DNA of 64,000 nt from Caldisericum exile_A (GTDB taxonomy: Bacteria; Caldisericota; Caldisericia; Caldisericales; Caldisericaceae), in contig NZ_JBLOBF010000006.1 of NCBI RefSeq assembly GCF_047785965.1, forward strand, positions 1 to 64,000, written 5' to 3'. The notes below the pieces were generated by a model that was not told where the DNA came from, ran no database searches, and was given only the letters and a program-made list of their open reading frames with translations. Shown piece by piece: positions 26,445-34,936 of the stretch (the stretch's first letter is position 1; each line of letters opens with the position of its first letter). A program made the position numbers and the translations under genes.

Positions 26445-27512
26445 CTAGTTATTTTCTTCTATAAACTTAGTTAACAACCTATTAAACTCTTCGAACTTCT
26501 CAATGTGAGGTGAATGGGCACAATCTTTCATAACCTCTTCAAAGTATTTGCCACCATTTTCTTTGTATTGTTCAAGAACAAATCTCATTTGTGATACCAT
26601 TGGTTGTGGGGGGTAAACATCCTCGCCTGGATAATTAGGAATGAATCCCATCTTTCCAAGGTATCCAAAGTCAAAGAAAGAATTATCTGAAACAATAAGA
26701 TCTGCTTCACCTCTAACCCACAAAATAGGGATTTTATTTTTAATTTTTGTAATACTACTCAAATTTACATATTTTGGAGACATTGCATTGACAGGGCCAA
26801 ATTTGCCTGGTGCAACGTTCGGCCAATTTGGAGATGGAACAAAATCACCAGGATATCTATCGGGGCCAATCTTAATAAGAAGAGATGCTCTCAAATAATC
26901 TTCTTCTCTTTTTGCCCTAAATGGTGGCTTATAATAGAAATTATTTATAACATTTCTTGGAGAGTTGGGGTCAAGATCACTTGTATCATGTTCCTTTATC
27001 CTTTGAACAAAATCTGGATTAACCGTGCCACCACCGGAACCTGCAAAATCTTCATAGCAGGGAGTTCCTTTTAAGTCCTTTGTCCCTCCAAAACCAAAAG
27101 GCGAAACAGGAGAAATAAGTGTAAGAGATCGCACAATCTCCGGGTAATCAATTGTGAATTGCATTGCAATTCCACTTCCCATAGACCAACCAACAAGGTG
27201 GACATTTTTTAAATTTAGAGCATCTAATAGCTCTTTCAAATCATTTGACCAATCTCTAAACCCTAGAGTTGCATCGATAACTTTGTCTTCAGTAAGACCG
27301 TAACCTCGTAAATCAGGTACAATTCCATAGAATTTGTCTGATAAAGAAACAATTGTTTCTTCAAAATAAGTACCAGAAGTAAAATTACCATGCACAAAGA
27401 GAACAGGTACATCAGAACCTTTTCTCTCAGGAACTCTAACAAACTGTTTAAGCCTGGGTGTCTCAACAAACCATGCTTTAACACCCTCTAAAATCTTTGG
27501 CAAATCTTCCAT
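26445..27512 (-). CDS. Alpha/beta hydrolase
   Basis: 355 residues with the usual elements: the oxyanion stretch VHGNFTSG (about 38-45), the nucleophile elbow GWSMGSG (Ser near 115), an acid in RGEADLIVS and the histidine in CAHSPHIEKFE near the C terminus. It is longer than the basic fold because of a lid insertion (about 150-260). It is the first gene of the operon, after a GGAGGAGG ribosome site. It likely hydrolyses an ester, thioester or C-C bond of the pathway substrate. Confidence 0.82.
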   Translation of the reverse strand: MEDLPKILEGVKAWFVETPRLKQFVRVPERKGSDVPVLFVHGNFTSGTYFEETIVSLSDKFYGIVPDLRGYGLTEDKVIDATLGFRDWSNDLKELLDALNLKNVHLVGWSMGSGIAMQFTIDYPEIVRSLTLISPVSPFGFGGTKDLKGTPCYEDFAGSGGGTVNPDFVQRIKEHDTSDLDPNSPRNVINNFYYKPPFRAKREEDYLRASLLIKIGPDRYPGDFVPSPNWPNVAPGKFGPVNAMSPKYVNLSSITKIKNKIPILWVRGEADLIVSDNSFFDFGYLGKMGFIPNYPGEDVYPPQPMVSQMRFVLEQYKENGGKYFEEVMKDCAHSPHIEKFEEFNRLLTKFIEENN

Positions 27513-27527
27513 AACCTCCTCCTTATT

Positions 27528-27600
27528 TTTGATATATGATTCATCTATTAAATTCTATATAGAAAAAATTTTTTTGTCAATACCTGAATCACATATCAAA
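27528..27600 (-). promoter_or_regulatory. Operon promoter flanked by two inverted operator-like sites
   Basis: On the minus strand TTGACA (27580-27575), 17 bases and TAGAAT (27557-27552) form the promoter. TTTGATATATGATTCA (27528-27543) and TGAATCACATATCAAA (27585-27600) are inverted copies with one mismatch. One lies just upstream of the -35 box and the other just past the start site, with centres 57 bases apart. The tandem TetR protein of the same operon is the likely binder. Confidence 0.75.
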
Positions 27601-27690
27601 TCAAATTAAAAAAAAATAAAAAATTCAAAAAAATATTGGTTAAAACTTACTCATATGCTCTTATATTTATTGGCTTTTAATTAACCTTAC

Positions 27691-28602
27691 TTAATTTTCA
27701 ATCTCTGGGTATGGTGGAAGTTCCCTCATGTGAGATGATAATTCCCTGAGAGTCTTGATATATTCGATTTCTTTCTCAGTTATATTTTCATTTTTGAGTT
27801 CGCTTTCAAGATTGTGCTCAAGTGCATATAATATCATATCAATCTTTTCGTATGGCATTTGTAGTGCAAACTCATCGGTTAAACCAGGTGCAAGGTCAGG
27901 CGAAGGTGGTTTTTCAATAATTTCTTTTGGCACGCCCAAAAATTCCGACAACTCTCTTACCTGAGTTTTGTATAAGTCTGCAATAGGGTCAAAGTCTGAT
28001 GCCGAATCTCCATATTTCACAAAATATCCTGTGAGTTTTTCTGTTTTGTTGCAACATCCTGCAACAATGTAGTTCATTTGTTCTCCATAAAAGTACAACA
28101 GTACTGCTCTTATTCGGTGCTTTGTGTGTAAATACGCATTACCTTTCATTATCTCAATATTTCCCGCTCCACCTTTGAGGGATTTCAAAAAGGTGGTTTC
28201 TTTTTCATCCTGATTTTGTAAATATTTATTTATAGTGTAACGTTCTTGAAATTTGCGTGGAATAAACAAAGTAGGTGGCTCAAGAGAATAAACACCTATA
28301 GCCTTAAGAATTCCAGTTATATTTATTTCTTTTAGTTCTATATGAAGGGCATCGGAAACTATGCGTGCATGTTTTAAACTCTGTGGGTGAGTATCACGCT
28401 CACCCATAAAAAGTGCAAGGATTTTGTCGTTTGGAAGTGCCCTTCTAAGCAAAAATGCAACAAGAGAAGAATCAATACCTCCAGAAAGCCCGAAAATTAC
28501 ACCATTTGCATTGAGTTTTTCAACTTGTTTCATTATGAATTTCACTATTGTATTTGTAACTTCTTCAGGATCTTTTAACCTAAGGCAATCTCTAATACCC
28601 AT
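27691..28602 (-). CDS. nadE: NH3-dependent NAD(+) synthetase
   Basis: 303 residues. The ATP pyrophosphatase P-loop SGGIDSS (about 40-46) and the downstream GCCNKTEKLTGYFVKYGDSASDFDPIADLYKTQV region are diagnostic. There is no N-terminal glutaminase domain, so ammonia is the nitrogen donor. It completes NAD synthesis from deamido-NAD. It follows the radical SAM gene by 42 bases and could be co-transcribed. NiaR encoded at 14.2 kb may regulate it, but no palindrome like the niaP one was noticed here. Confidence 0.9.
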   Translation of the reverse strand: MGIRDCLRLKDPEEVTNTIVKFIMKQVEKLNANGVIFGLSGGIDSSLVAFLLRRALPNDKILALFMGERDTHPQSLKHARIVSDALHIELKEINITGILKAIGVYSLEPPTLFIPRKFQERYTINKYLQNQDEKETTFLKSLKGGAGNIEIMKGNAYLHTKHRIRAVLLYFYGEQMNYIVAGCCNKTEKLTGYFVKYGDSASDFDPIADLYKTQVRELSEFLGVPKEIIEKPPSPDLAPGLTDEFALQMPYEKIDMILYALEHNLESELKNENITEKEIEYIKTLRELSSHMRELPPYPEIEN

Positions 28603-28644
28603 TGTTAATCACCTCTAAGTATTATTTTACCACTTAAAGTCAGT

Positions 28645-29742
28645 TTATGGACATTGAACGATACCTCTATACCAAAGACAGTCTGCACAAGATGGCGTAT
28701 TATTATAGCAATCCGAATCGCTTGTAAGACAGAAATCGCATACATTTTCAAGCGGACAATCAGTACATGAAGGGAAAAGCGCATTCTTCACATTAAACCT
28801 AAATCTCTTGTATTCATCGGAATTCCATATTTCAAAAAGGCTCTTTTCATTGAGCGATCCAAAAGAATATTTGTTAACAAATTTTTCTCTTCCGTAGATA
28901 TATTCTGTATATGAATGAAGAAGTCTATAACATGGATAAACACCCATATCAACACCTATAACGGTTGAGTTGTTTTCAATAAACTGGCACTTTCTTTCGG
29001 TTAGCAATTTAAATCTTGGAAAAATAATCCTAACTCTGTATTTTCCTATTTTTGTATTGAGCCTATCAATAAAAATAGTATCATCAAAAGATCCATCATA
29101 TATTATTTCTTTGGAAAGTTCCTTTGAAAATGGCATAAGGTTTGACATAAGAATTGTTGTAATCCCTAATTTATCTGCAAGAGGTAAAAGATTCTCTACG
29201 ATATTTATGTTGCTTTTCATTAAAACTACTTCAAGCCAAATCTCTGGATTAGACCTTTTAAGTTCCTTTTTTAAGGATTGAAGGTACATAACATTATCCT
29301 CAACTCTATTAAAATCTGTTCCTCGAATATCCATATATATTTCCTTTTCTGGTGCATCAATTGAAACTGTAATTTTATCGACACCAAGATTTATAAGTTC
29401 CTTTGCATATTTATTCAGAAGGGTTCCGTTTGTACCAAACTCTACGTGATAACCTCTTTTCTTGGTCTCTTTAATAATTTCAACAATTTCAGGATGCACG
29501 AGAGGTTCACCAATTCCTCCAAGATATACTGTTTCAAGTTGTGGAAAATCCTTAAAGTTATCAAGAACTCTAAAATAATCTGATAGGGACATTTCCAAAA
29601 TTTTATCCTTCCAAAATCTTCTAAAACACATCTTACAGTTTAAATTACAAAAAGTAGTTATTTCAACATAAGCCTTCTTTATATCTCTTCCGTCGGGTAT
29701 TTGAACTGTGTATCCTTGAAATTTAAGTTCAAGTAGTCCCAT
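28645..29742 (-). CDS. Radical SAM protein, probable tungsten-cofactor oxidoreductase maturase
   Basis: 365 residues. Cys32, Cys36 and Cys39 (CNLNCKMC) bind the radical SAM cluster. The C terminus has a SPASM-like Cys-rich region (CTDCPLENVCDFC, then CYNN, CADC) for extra iron-sulfur clusters. Its neighbour upstream is the AOR gene, and radical SAM proteins of this type next to AOR genes are known as tungsten-oxidoreductase maturases. It probably modifies or assembles the AOR cofactor or polypeptide. A terminator-like hairpin separates the two genes, so the maturase is expected at a lower level. Confidence 0.82.
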   Translation of the reverse strand: MGLLELKFQGYTVQIPDGRDIKKAYVEITTFCNLNCKMCFRRFWKDKILEMSLSDYFRVLDNFKDFPQLETVYLGGIGEPLVHPEIVEIIKETKKRGYHVEFGTNGTLLNKYAKELINLGVDKITVSIDAPEKEIYMDIRGTDFNRVEDNVMYLQSLKKELKRSNPEIWLEVVLMKSNINIVENLLPLADKLGITTILMSNLMPFSKELSKEIIYDGSFDDTIFIDRLNTKIGKYRVRIIFPRFKLLTERKCQFIENNSTVIGVDMGVYPCYRLLHSYTEYIYGREKFVNKYSFGSLNEKSLFEIWNSDEYKRFRFNVKNALFPSCTDCPLENVCDFCLTSDSDCYNNTPSCADCLWYRGIVQCP

Positions 29743-29764
29743 AATTTCTCCTTAATATAAAAAA

Positions 29765-29784
29765 TTGGGGGGCTTACCCCCCAT
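29765..29784 (-). terminator. Intrinsic terminator after the AOR gene
   Basis: GGGGGG and CCCCCC pair around a four-base loop, extended by flanking A-T pairs. On the minus strand TTTTTTATATT follows. It lies between the AOR gene and the radical SAM gene and probably reduces read-through. Confidence 0.75.
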
Positions 29785-29800
29785 ATAAAGATTATAATGA

Positions 29801-31609
29801 CTATTTCAAAGCAAGTTCTTTTAACTTTTCTTCAGTTGGAATTCCTTTTTCGCTCCAGCCTCTTACTCTGTAATAATCAGGAAGAGTTATATGGAGTTTA
29901 ACAACCTGTCCCTTCGCAGCACCTTCAGGAAGTGGTTCTTTGAGGAATCTTTCAGGAAGTTTATCTTCTTCAGGTCCAACACCAACATCTATATTCCACA
30001 ATCTTTCAAGATTCCATATCCTTTCACCTGCTTTAATAACCTCATCTTCTGTATAGTCAAAACCTGTTGCCGCCTTAAGTATTGCTGTATATTCAGGTAA
30101 TCCTAATGCAAATGATGTAAAGAGGCATAAGCCTTCAGAATCAATTACTGCCGTAAGATCCTGGAAAATCTTAACCCATTGTGCCTTTCCTTCGGTTGCA
30201 AATGGGTCGAGTTTCTCCGGTAATCCTAAAATTTCGGGCGAAATCATATATCCTCTCACATGGCATCCACCACGGTTGGACGTTGCATATTCAAGTGCAT
30301 GCCCCTGTGCACCCCTTGGATCGTATGCTGGGAGTTCCTGTTTCCTTACACTCATTGAAAGTTCTGGATGTCCATACTCTGTTGCAAAATCATGAGAACC
30401 TTTTGCAAGTTTATCTCCGATTCCTTTTCTTAAACCAATTGCCTTTGTATATTCAACGATAGCTTCTGCATTTCCAAACTTTGGTTCTGGAAGTTCGCCA
30501 ATATGATCTTTTGGCACATACCCTTTCTCATAAAGTTCCATAAGAGCTGCAATTGTTGCACCTGTTGCAATTGTATCAAGCCCAAGTTTATTACATAAAT
30601 GGTTTGCAGTAATAACTGCTTTAAGGTCGCTTACGCCACAATCAGCACTGAATGCCCAGCTTGTTTCATATTCTGGACCTTCCACTTCTTCTTCGATTTC
30701 AGGAATCCTTACAACACGACCACAACCTATTGGACATGCAAAACAAGCCTTATTTCTTATAAGATATGTTTCTTTGAGTTTTTCTCCAGAAACTTCATCA
30801 ACATATTCAAATGTACCTTTTTGGAAGTTGTTTGTAGGATACAATCCATGCTCATCAATAATATGGTTTAAAACCATTGTTCCATATGTTGGAAGCCCTT
30901 GCGAAGTTACACCATTTGTTTTAATTTTATCCATAGCAACTCGCAATGCCTCTTTAAATGCCTCGTTATCTGCAATAGGGGCTCTTCCAGTTCCTTTTGC
31001 AACAACTGCCTTTAGCATCTTAGATCCCATAACTGCACCAACACCAGTTCTTCCTGCAGCCCTTGCCTTGTCGTTAATTACGCATGCTTGCATCGAAAGT
31101 TTTTCCCCTGCAGGGCCAATGCATGCAACCTTTGCAGTTTTATCGGAAACCTCTTCAAGGAGCATATCTGTTGTCTCATAGGTATCCTTCCCCCAAAGGT
31201 GAGACGCATCTCTAATTTCAACTTTTCCGTCATTAATCCAAAGGTAAACAGGTTTATCGGATTTTCCCTCAACAATGAGCATATCAAAACCAGCTTTCTT
31301 TAATTCAGGACCAAAAAATCCCCCAGAGTTTGATGCTGCAATTACATTATTCAATGGTGATTTGGTTACAACATCGTAACGACCACCTGTTGGTGCTGTA
31401 GTAAGAGTAAGAGGACCTGTTGCAAAAATCAATTTATTTTCCGGACCAAGTGGATCTGCATTTCTTGGGACTTCATCAAAGATAATCTTTGCAGCATAGC
31501 CTCTTGCACCGATGAATTTCCTTGCAAGTTCTTCGTTAATTGGTTCTACCTTAACCTCCTTTGTTGAGATGTTAACCCTTAAAATCTTACCCATGTAGCC
31601 ACCTAACAT
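29801..31609 (-). CDS. aor: Aldehyde:ferredoxin oxidoreductase (tungstopterin enzyme)
   Basis: 602 residues, the family size. The N-terminal domain has GARGYAAKIIFDEVP and GPLTLTTAPTGGRYDVVTKSP, which bind the pterin. The 4Fe-4S ligands are in CFACPIGC (middle) and the Cys of SEGLC in the C-terminal part. The enzyme oxidises aldehydes to acids and reduces ferredoxin in the cytoplasm, and needs tungsten. The start at 31609 follows AAAGGAGGTG; Met6 is an alternative. A riboswitch-like leader with a terminator precedes it, so transcription probably responds to the cofactor state. Confidence 0.9.
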   Translation of the reverse strand: MLGGYMGKILRVNISTKEVKVEPINEELARKFIGARGYAAKIIFDEVPRNADPLGPENKLIFATGPLTLTTAPTGGRYDVVTKSPLNNVIAASNSGGFFGPELKKAGFDMLIVEGKSDKPVYLWINDGKVEIRDASHLWGKDTYETTDMLLEEVSDKTAKVACIGPAGEKLSMQACVINDKARAAGRTGVGAVMGSKMLKAVVAKGTGRAPIADNEAFKEALRVAMDKIKTNGVTSQGLPTYGTMVLNHIIDEHGLYPTNNFQKGTFEYVDEVSGEKLKETYLIRNKACFACPIGCGRVVRIPEIEEEVEGPEYETSWAFSADCGVSDLKAVITANHLCNKLGLDTIATGATIAALMELYEKGYVPKDHIGELPEPKFGNAEAIVEYTKAIGLRKGIGDKLAKGSHDFATEYGHPELSMSVRKQELPAYDPRGAQGHALEYATSNRGGCHVRGYMISPEILGLPEKLDPFATEGKAQWVKIFQDLTAVIDSEGLCLFTSFALGLPEYTAILKAATGFDYTEDEVIKAGERIWNLERLWNIDVGVGPEEDKLPERFLKEPLPEGAAKGQVVKLHITLPDYYRVRGWSEKGIPTEEKLKELALK

Positions 31610-31643
31610 AAAGCACCTCCTTTAAAATTTTTTTAAAAAAAAT

Positions 31644-31666
31644 AAGAAGCCCAATTTAGGCTTCTT
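31644..31666 (-). terminator. Terminator arm of the AOR leader
   Basis: AAGAAGCC and GGCTTCTT pair around a seven-base loop and are followed on the minus strand by ATTTTTTTT. It ends the CDF transcript and may be the switchable terminator of the AOR riboswitch, because its first arm overlaps the end of the aptamer. Confidence 0.75.
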
Positions 31667-31752
31667 TGCAAAGAAGGCAGGCTTGAAGATTGCTCTTCAA
31701 ACCCTATCGCCTTGTAGATTGTTTCAAATTTTTAAAGTTTGCTACACGGCTC
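31644..31752 (-). ncRNA. Second Moco/Tuco-like riboswitch, upstream of the AOR gene
   Basis: On the minus strand CCGTGTAG (31749-31742) pairs with CTACAAGG (31717-31710) with one mismatch. GGCGATAGGG (31711-31702) is identical to the junction of the wtpA riboswitch. TTGAAGA and TCTTCAA form a GCAA-capped stem (31700-31683). CCTGCC (31681-31676) and TTTGCAAAG again match the wtpA element in order and spacing. The outer stem is not obvious. The 5' half overlaps the last codons of the CDF gene. The 3' end is the first arm of a terminator, so this looks like a transcription-control device. Confidence 0.68.
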
Positions 31753-32598
31753 AATATGAATGATTACTTCCGATATGTTCTTTATGTTCTTTTTGATAGT
31801 TTCTTCTATTTCAGTTGCAATTGAATGTGCATCACCTACGCTCATATCTTTTGGAAATTCAAGGTGAAGGTCAATAACATAGTAAGACCCAAATTTTCTT
31901 ACTCTAATTTGATGTGGATTGCAAACGCTATCAAAACTGGAAATAATTTTCTGAACTTCATCAGCAATACTTTCGTCAGTTTCTTCCATTATCTCTGAAA
32001 TGACAGGTTTCAAAATATCGTAACCCATATAAATGATTATTATCGCAACGAAAAACGATGCAATGCTATCAAAATAACTTTTACCTGTAAATCTTATAAG
32101 AATTCCTCCAAGAAGAACCGAGATGGATGAAAGAATATCGCCAAAATAATCTTTTGCATTTGCAATAAGTGCCTGGTTTGAAATTCTTTTTCCAACAATG
32201 TTCATATATGCAGACAAAAATATTTTCCCTACGATGCTAATCGTAGCACCGATCATCATAAGGATATCAAGTGCCTCAGTTTTACCAAAGCGAGCAATTG
32301 CCTCATACATGACGAATGCACCTGCGAGGACAACAGAAATGCCAATTATACTTGATGAAATAGTCTCTGCCCTACCATGTCCATAGGGATGATCAAAATC
32401 CGGCGGGCGTGAAGCAATTTGTGTACCTTTGTACACAATAATGTTCTTTACAACATCGACTGTTGTATCAAGTCCATCTCCAATAAGTGCAATGGAATTT
32501 GCAATAACGCCCAAAAGAACTTTCAATATGGCAAGAAAGGTATTAACTGCCATTGCAATTTTTACAGCAGTCAATCCAGAGTGAGTTCGTTCATCCAT
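31732..32598 (-). CDS. Cation diffusion facilitator metal transporter
   Basis: 288 residues with about six transmembrane helices and a C-terminal cytoplasmic metal-binding domain. The first metal motif is IGDGLDTTVDVVKN (in place of the usual HSxxD, here DGxxD), followed by DHPYGHGRAE. Such proteins export Zn, Fe, Mn or Co divalent ions in exchange for protons. The loss of the His in the first motif may shift the specificity. The last codons form part of the following riboswitch. Confidence 0.85.
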   Translation of the reverse strand: MDERTHSGLTAVKIAMAVNTFLAILKVLLGVIANSIALIGDGLDTTVDVVKNIIVYKGTQIASRPPDFDHPYGHGRAETISSSIIGISVVLAGAFVMYEAIARFGKTEALDILMMIGATISIVGKIFLSAYMNIVGKRISNQALIANAKDYFGDILSSISVLLGGILIRFTGKSYFDSIASFFVAIIIIYMGYDILKPVISEIMEETDESIADEVQKIISSFDSVCNPHQIRVRKFGSYYVIDLHLEFPKDMSVGDAHSIATEIEETIKKNIKNISEVIIHIEPCSKL

Positions 32599-32711
32599 TT
32601 TTCACCTAAAAACCTCAAATATAGAAACTAACCTATTATATGATATAAAAGACTTTTTGAAAAATTTTTTGTAAAGGTTTTTTTGCAATATAATGTAGTT
32701 GGAGGTGGAAG

Positions 32712-33581
32712 ATGAAAAAGATATTAATCCTATTAATAATAGCTTTAGTACTATTTGCCTCTTGTGGAAAAAGTGTATCAAATGAGGAGAAATTCGACAA
32801 ATTCAACGCAAAAAGTGTAGTTAAAGCCTACATAAATTTAATAAACGATGCAAATTATGAAAAAACTCTTACTCTTGTTGATTCAAAGCTTGCAATTGTT
32901 TGGCCTGGAATAAGCTTAATAGAACAACTTACAAATTCAAAGATTAAAGACAAATTTGTCGTGGTGAATTTAGAAAGCATCAGCGAACCTGTTAACTTAG
33001 GGAATAGTCCTGATGAAGTCGAAATTGTAACACAGATACACCTAAAGCCAACTCAAAAAAGCGCTGAACTTGGAGTTCTTGAAAGAGAGAAAGATACATT
33101 TATGATTTTTTACCTAATTAAAAGAAACGACGGATATAAACTCTCAAAGTCTTTTGAAACCGACTCTCTTATTGCAAACTATGTTGAAACAAACCCAGAA
33201 CTATTTAAAAACATAAAGATTGCTATACCAAACAAGGTAAAAAGAGGTGAAGAAGTTGAATTGGTTTTCGATTTAAATGCACCTAAAGCACTTGGAAATA
33301 TAGGTGAAGTAAGTTTCATTATGTACCCAGAACCAAACACTCCTAAATATCCTTATAGTTTTGAGACAGTCTTCTATTCAGGAGATGATGTAACAACATT
33401 TAAAATAAGACATTTTGCCCTTATAAAAACTGAAAATTCAAAATTTCCCGAGGAAAATCCACAAATAATTCTTGGACCGATACAAATTGACGATGAGGCA
33501 AACAAGGGCTCATACAGAATCTACCTACAAACAAGCGGAATTCTTTTTCCTATTCCCCCATATATAATTGAGATATCTTAA
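32712..33581 (+). CDS. Lipoprotein of unknown function
   Basis: 289 residues with a lipoprotein signal (LFASC, Cys near 18). Residues about 35-160 resemble an NTF2-like fold (SVVKAYINLINDANYEKTLTLV), and residues about 165-289 look like an immunoglobulin-type beta sandwich (RGEEVELVFDLNAP). It would sit on the outer face of the membrane. A TATAAT at 32689-32694 and GGAGGTGG ribosome site precede it. The presence of a normal lipobox shows that the lipoprotein pathway exists in this organism. Confidence 0.7.
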   Translation: MKKILILLIIALVLFASCGKSVSNEEKFDKFNAKSVVKAYINLINDANYEKTLTLVDSKLAIVWPGISLIEQLTNSKIKDKFVVVNLESISEPVNLGNSPDEVEIVTQIHLKPTQKSAELGVLEREKDTFMIFYLIKRNDGYKLSKSFETDSLIANYVETNPELFKNIKIAIPNKVKRGEEVELVFDLNAPKALGNIGEVSFIMYPEPNTPKYPYSFETVFYSGDDVTTFKIRHFALIKTENSKFPEENPQIILGPIQIDDEANKGSYRIYLQTSGILFPIPPYIIEIS

Positions 33582-33601
33582 TAAGGGATTAAAATTGATA
33601 A

Positions 33602-33621
33602 AGGCAGGCAAAAGCCTGCCT
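33602..33621 (+). terminator. Terminator after the lipoprotein gene
   Basis: AGGCAGGC and GCCTGCCT pair around AAAA, followed by CATATTTTTTATTT. It lies between convergent genes and may serve both. Confidence 0.8.
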
Positions 33622-33644
33622 CATATTTTTTATTTAGCAAAAAT

Positions 33645-34169
33645 TTATGGATTGGTTTGGGTATTAATGCAGGTGCCGTTTCCTTGACCTCTCATTACTC
33701 CGTTCCCTTTAACAAAACCTGCATTTCCGTTTGTGCCTCTCTCGGAAGGTCTGCCTGTCTCAATCCTTTCAACCATTGTCTTTGTCCTTTCAGTTAGAGT
33801 CTTTACTGCATTGTCATACTGAGCTTGTGTAATTTTACCCTGTGAAAGCAATTCGTTTAAATAGGTTGTCTTCTTAGAAACGATAAACTGTATAAGACTT
33901 TCTTCAGTTCTTCCATGCTCTACTGCAATGGTTGCCAAGGATTTACCAGAAATCCTCTCTGATTGAAGAGTTTCAACAGAAATTCCAAGGTAAGTTGCAA
34001 TGTCACTTTCAAAATTTTCAAATTTTTGCCCAATTGCAACACCATACCCATTTCTAAATCCAGTTCTACCTGCTGAACCATTTCCTGTTGCAGCACCCAC
34101 CAACGCGATACTTCCAAACAAAACTGCTACTGCTAAAACTCCTACTAAGAGCCATTTAAACTTTTTCAT
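33645..34169 (-). CDS. Small secreted protein, DUF2680-like
   Basis: 174 residues with a signal peptide (1-27, VGAATG). The core (about 50-135) has an ATYLGISVETLQSERISGKSLATIA segment and LLSQGKITQAQYDNAVKTLTER, which resembles the helical DUF2680 pattern. The flanks are Gly, Asn and Arg rich (GNGVMRGQGNGT). Exported helical proteins of this type are common in clostridia-like bacteria; no function is established. Confidence 0.65.
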   Translation of the reverse strand: MKKFKWLLVGVLAVAVLFGSIALVGAATGNGSAGRTGFRNGYGVAIGQKFENFESDIATYLGISVETLQSERISGKSLATIAVEHGRTEESLIQFIVSKKTTYLNELLSQGKITQAQYDNAVKTLTERTKTMVERIETGRPSERGTNGNAGFVKGNGVMRGQGNGTCINTQTNP

Positions 34170-34292
34170 TTTTACCTCCTAAAGTAAATTTTTTAATTTT
34201 TACTACTACCCAAGTATAAAAAAACAATGTGAAGGGAATATGAAAAAATTCTCTCTTTTTTATTTTCCACTATAATTTTTATAGGTGGGGAA

Positions 34293-34892
34293 ATGTTCGA
34301 AATTTTTATAAGAAAGGCACAAAAGTCTAATTTTCAGGATTTTTACAATCTCGTATATTTTGCTTCAGGTAAAGTCCTTGATTCTATATTTAAAGATCAC
34401 ACAAAAGATGTTTTAAAAGCACTTTACCAAAACGAGAAAAATCTCTATAGTTTTAAACACACAATATTCATCGAAGTAAACGGAAAAATTGGAGGACTAC
34501 TTGTTGGATATGAATATAGAGAAGCAAAAGAGGAATCAATTAGCACATTCTTTAACATTATACATGTTACAAAAGGAAACACATTTATAATCCTTAAAAA
34601 CCTCATTAAGGCATACACAAAAATAGGAAAGGTGTTAAGGGATGAATACTATATATCAAATGTTGCCATATACCCAGAATTTAGAGGAAGTGGTCTTGGT
34701 ACAAAACTTATGCTCTATGCAGAGCAAACTGCATCAAAAAGGAATTTAAAATATCTCTCGCTTGATGTTGAACGTGAAAACGAAACAGCAATAAATCTTT
34801 ATAAAAAATTAGGATACAAAATCACAGAAGAAAAAACACTCGATCTTGGAGAAGTTTTCAGCTTTTTTAGAATGGTAAAAGAGATTCGATAA
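34293..34892 (+). CDS. GNAT-family acetyltransferase
   Basis: 199 residues. The acetyl-CoA-binding motif is ISNVAIYPEFRGSGLGTKLMLYAEQTA (RGSGLGT, near 130-150), followed by LSLDVERENETAINLYKKLGYKI, typical of RimI-like transferases. The acceptor is unknown. The ATG is preceded by AGGTGGGG and a TATAAT only 17 bases upstream (34271-34276), so the leader is very short. It is followed by the CDF gene after 44 bases, which has its own promoter. Confidence 0.82.
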   Translation: MFEIFIRKAQKSNFQDFYNLVYFASGKVLDSIFKDHTKDVLKALYQNEKNLYSFKHTIFIEVNGKIGGLLVGYEYREAKEESISTFFNIIHVTKGNTFIILKNLIKAYTKIGKVLRDEYYISNVAIYPEFRGSGLGTKLMLYAEQTASKRNLKYLSLDVERENETAINLYKKLGYKITEEKTLDLGEVFSFFRMVKEIR

Positions 34893-34899
34893 AATCGTT

Positions 34900-34927
34900 T
34901 TGACTTTTACAGTTAGGCTGATATAAT
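34900..34927 (+). promoter_or_regulatory. Promoter of the second CDF gene (near-leaderless)
   Basis: TTGACT (34900-34905), a 16-base spacer and TATAAT (34922-34927). The expected start site is only two or three bases before the ATG at 34937, and there is no ribosome binding site. Confidence 0.75.
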
Positions 34928-34936
34928 ATCATCGTT

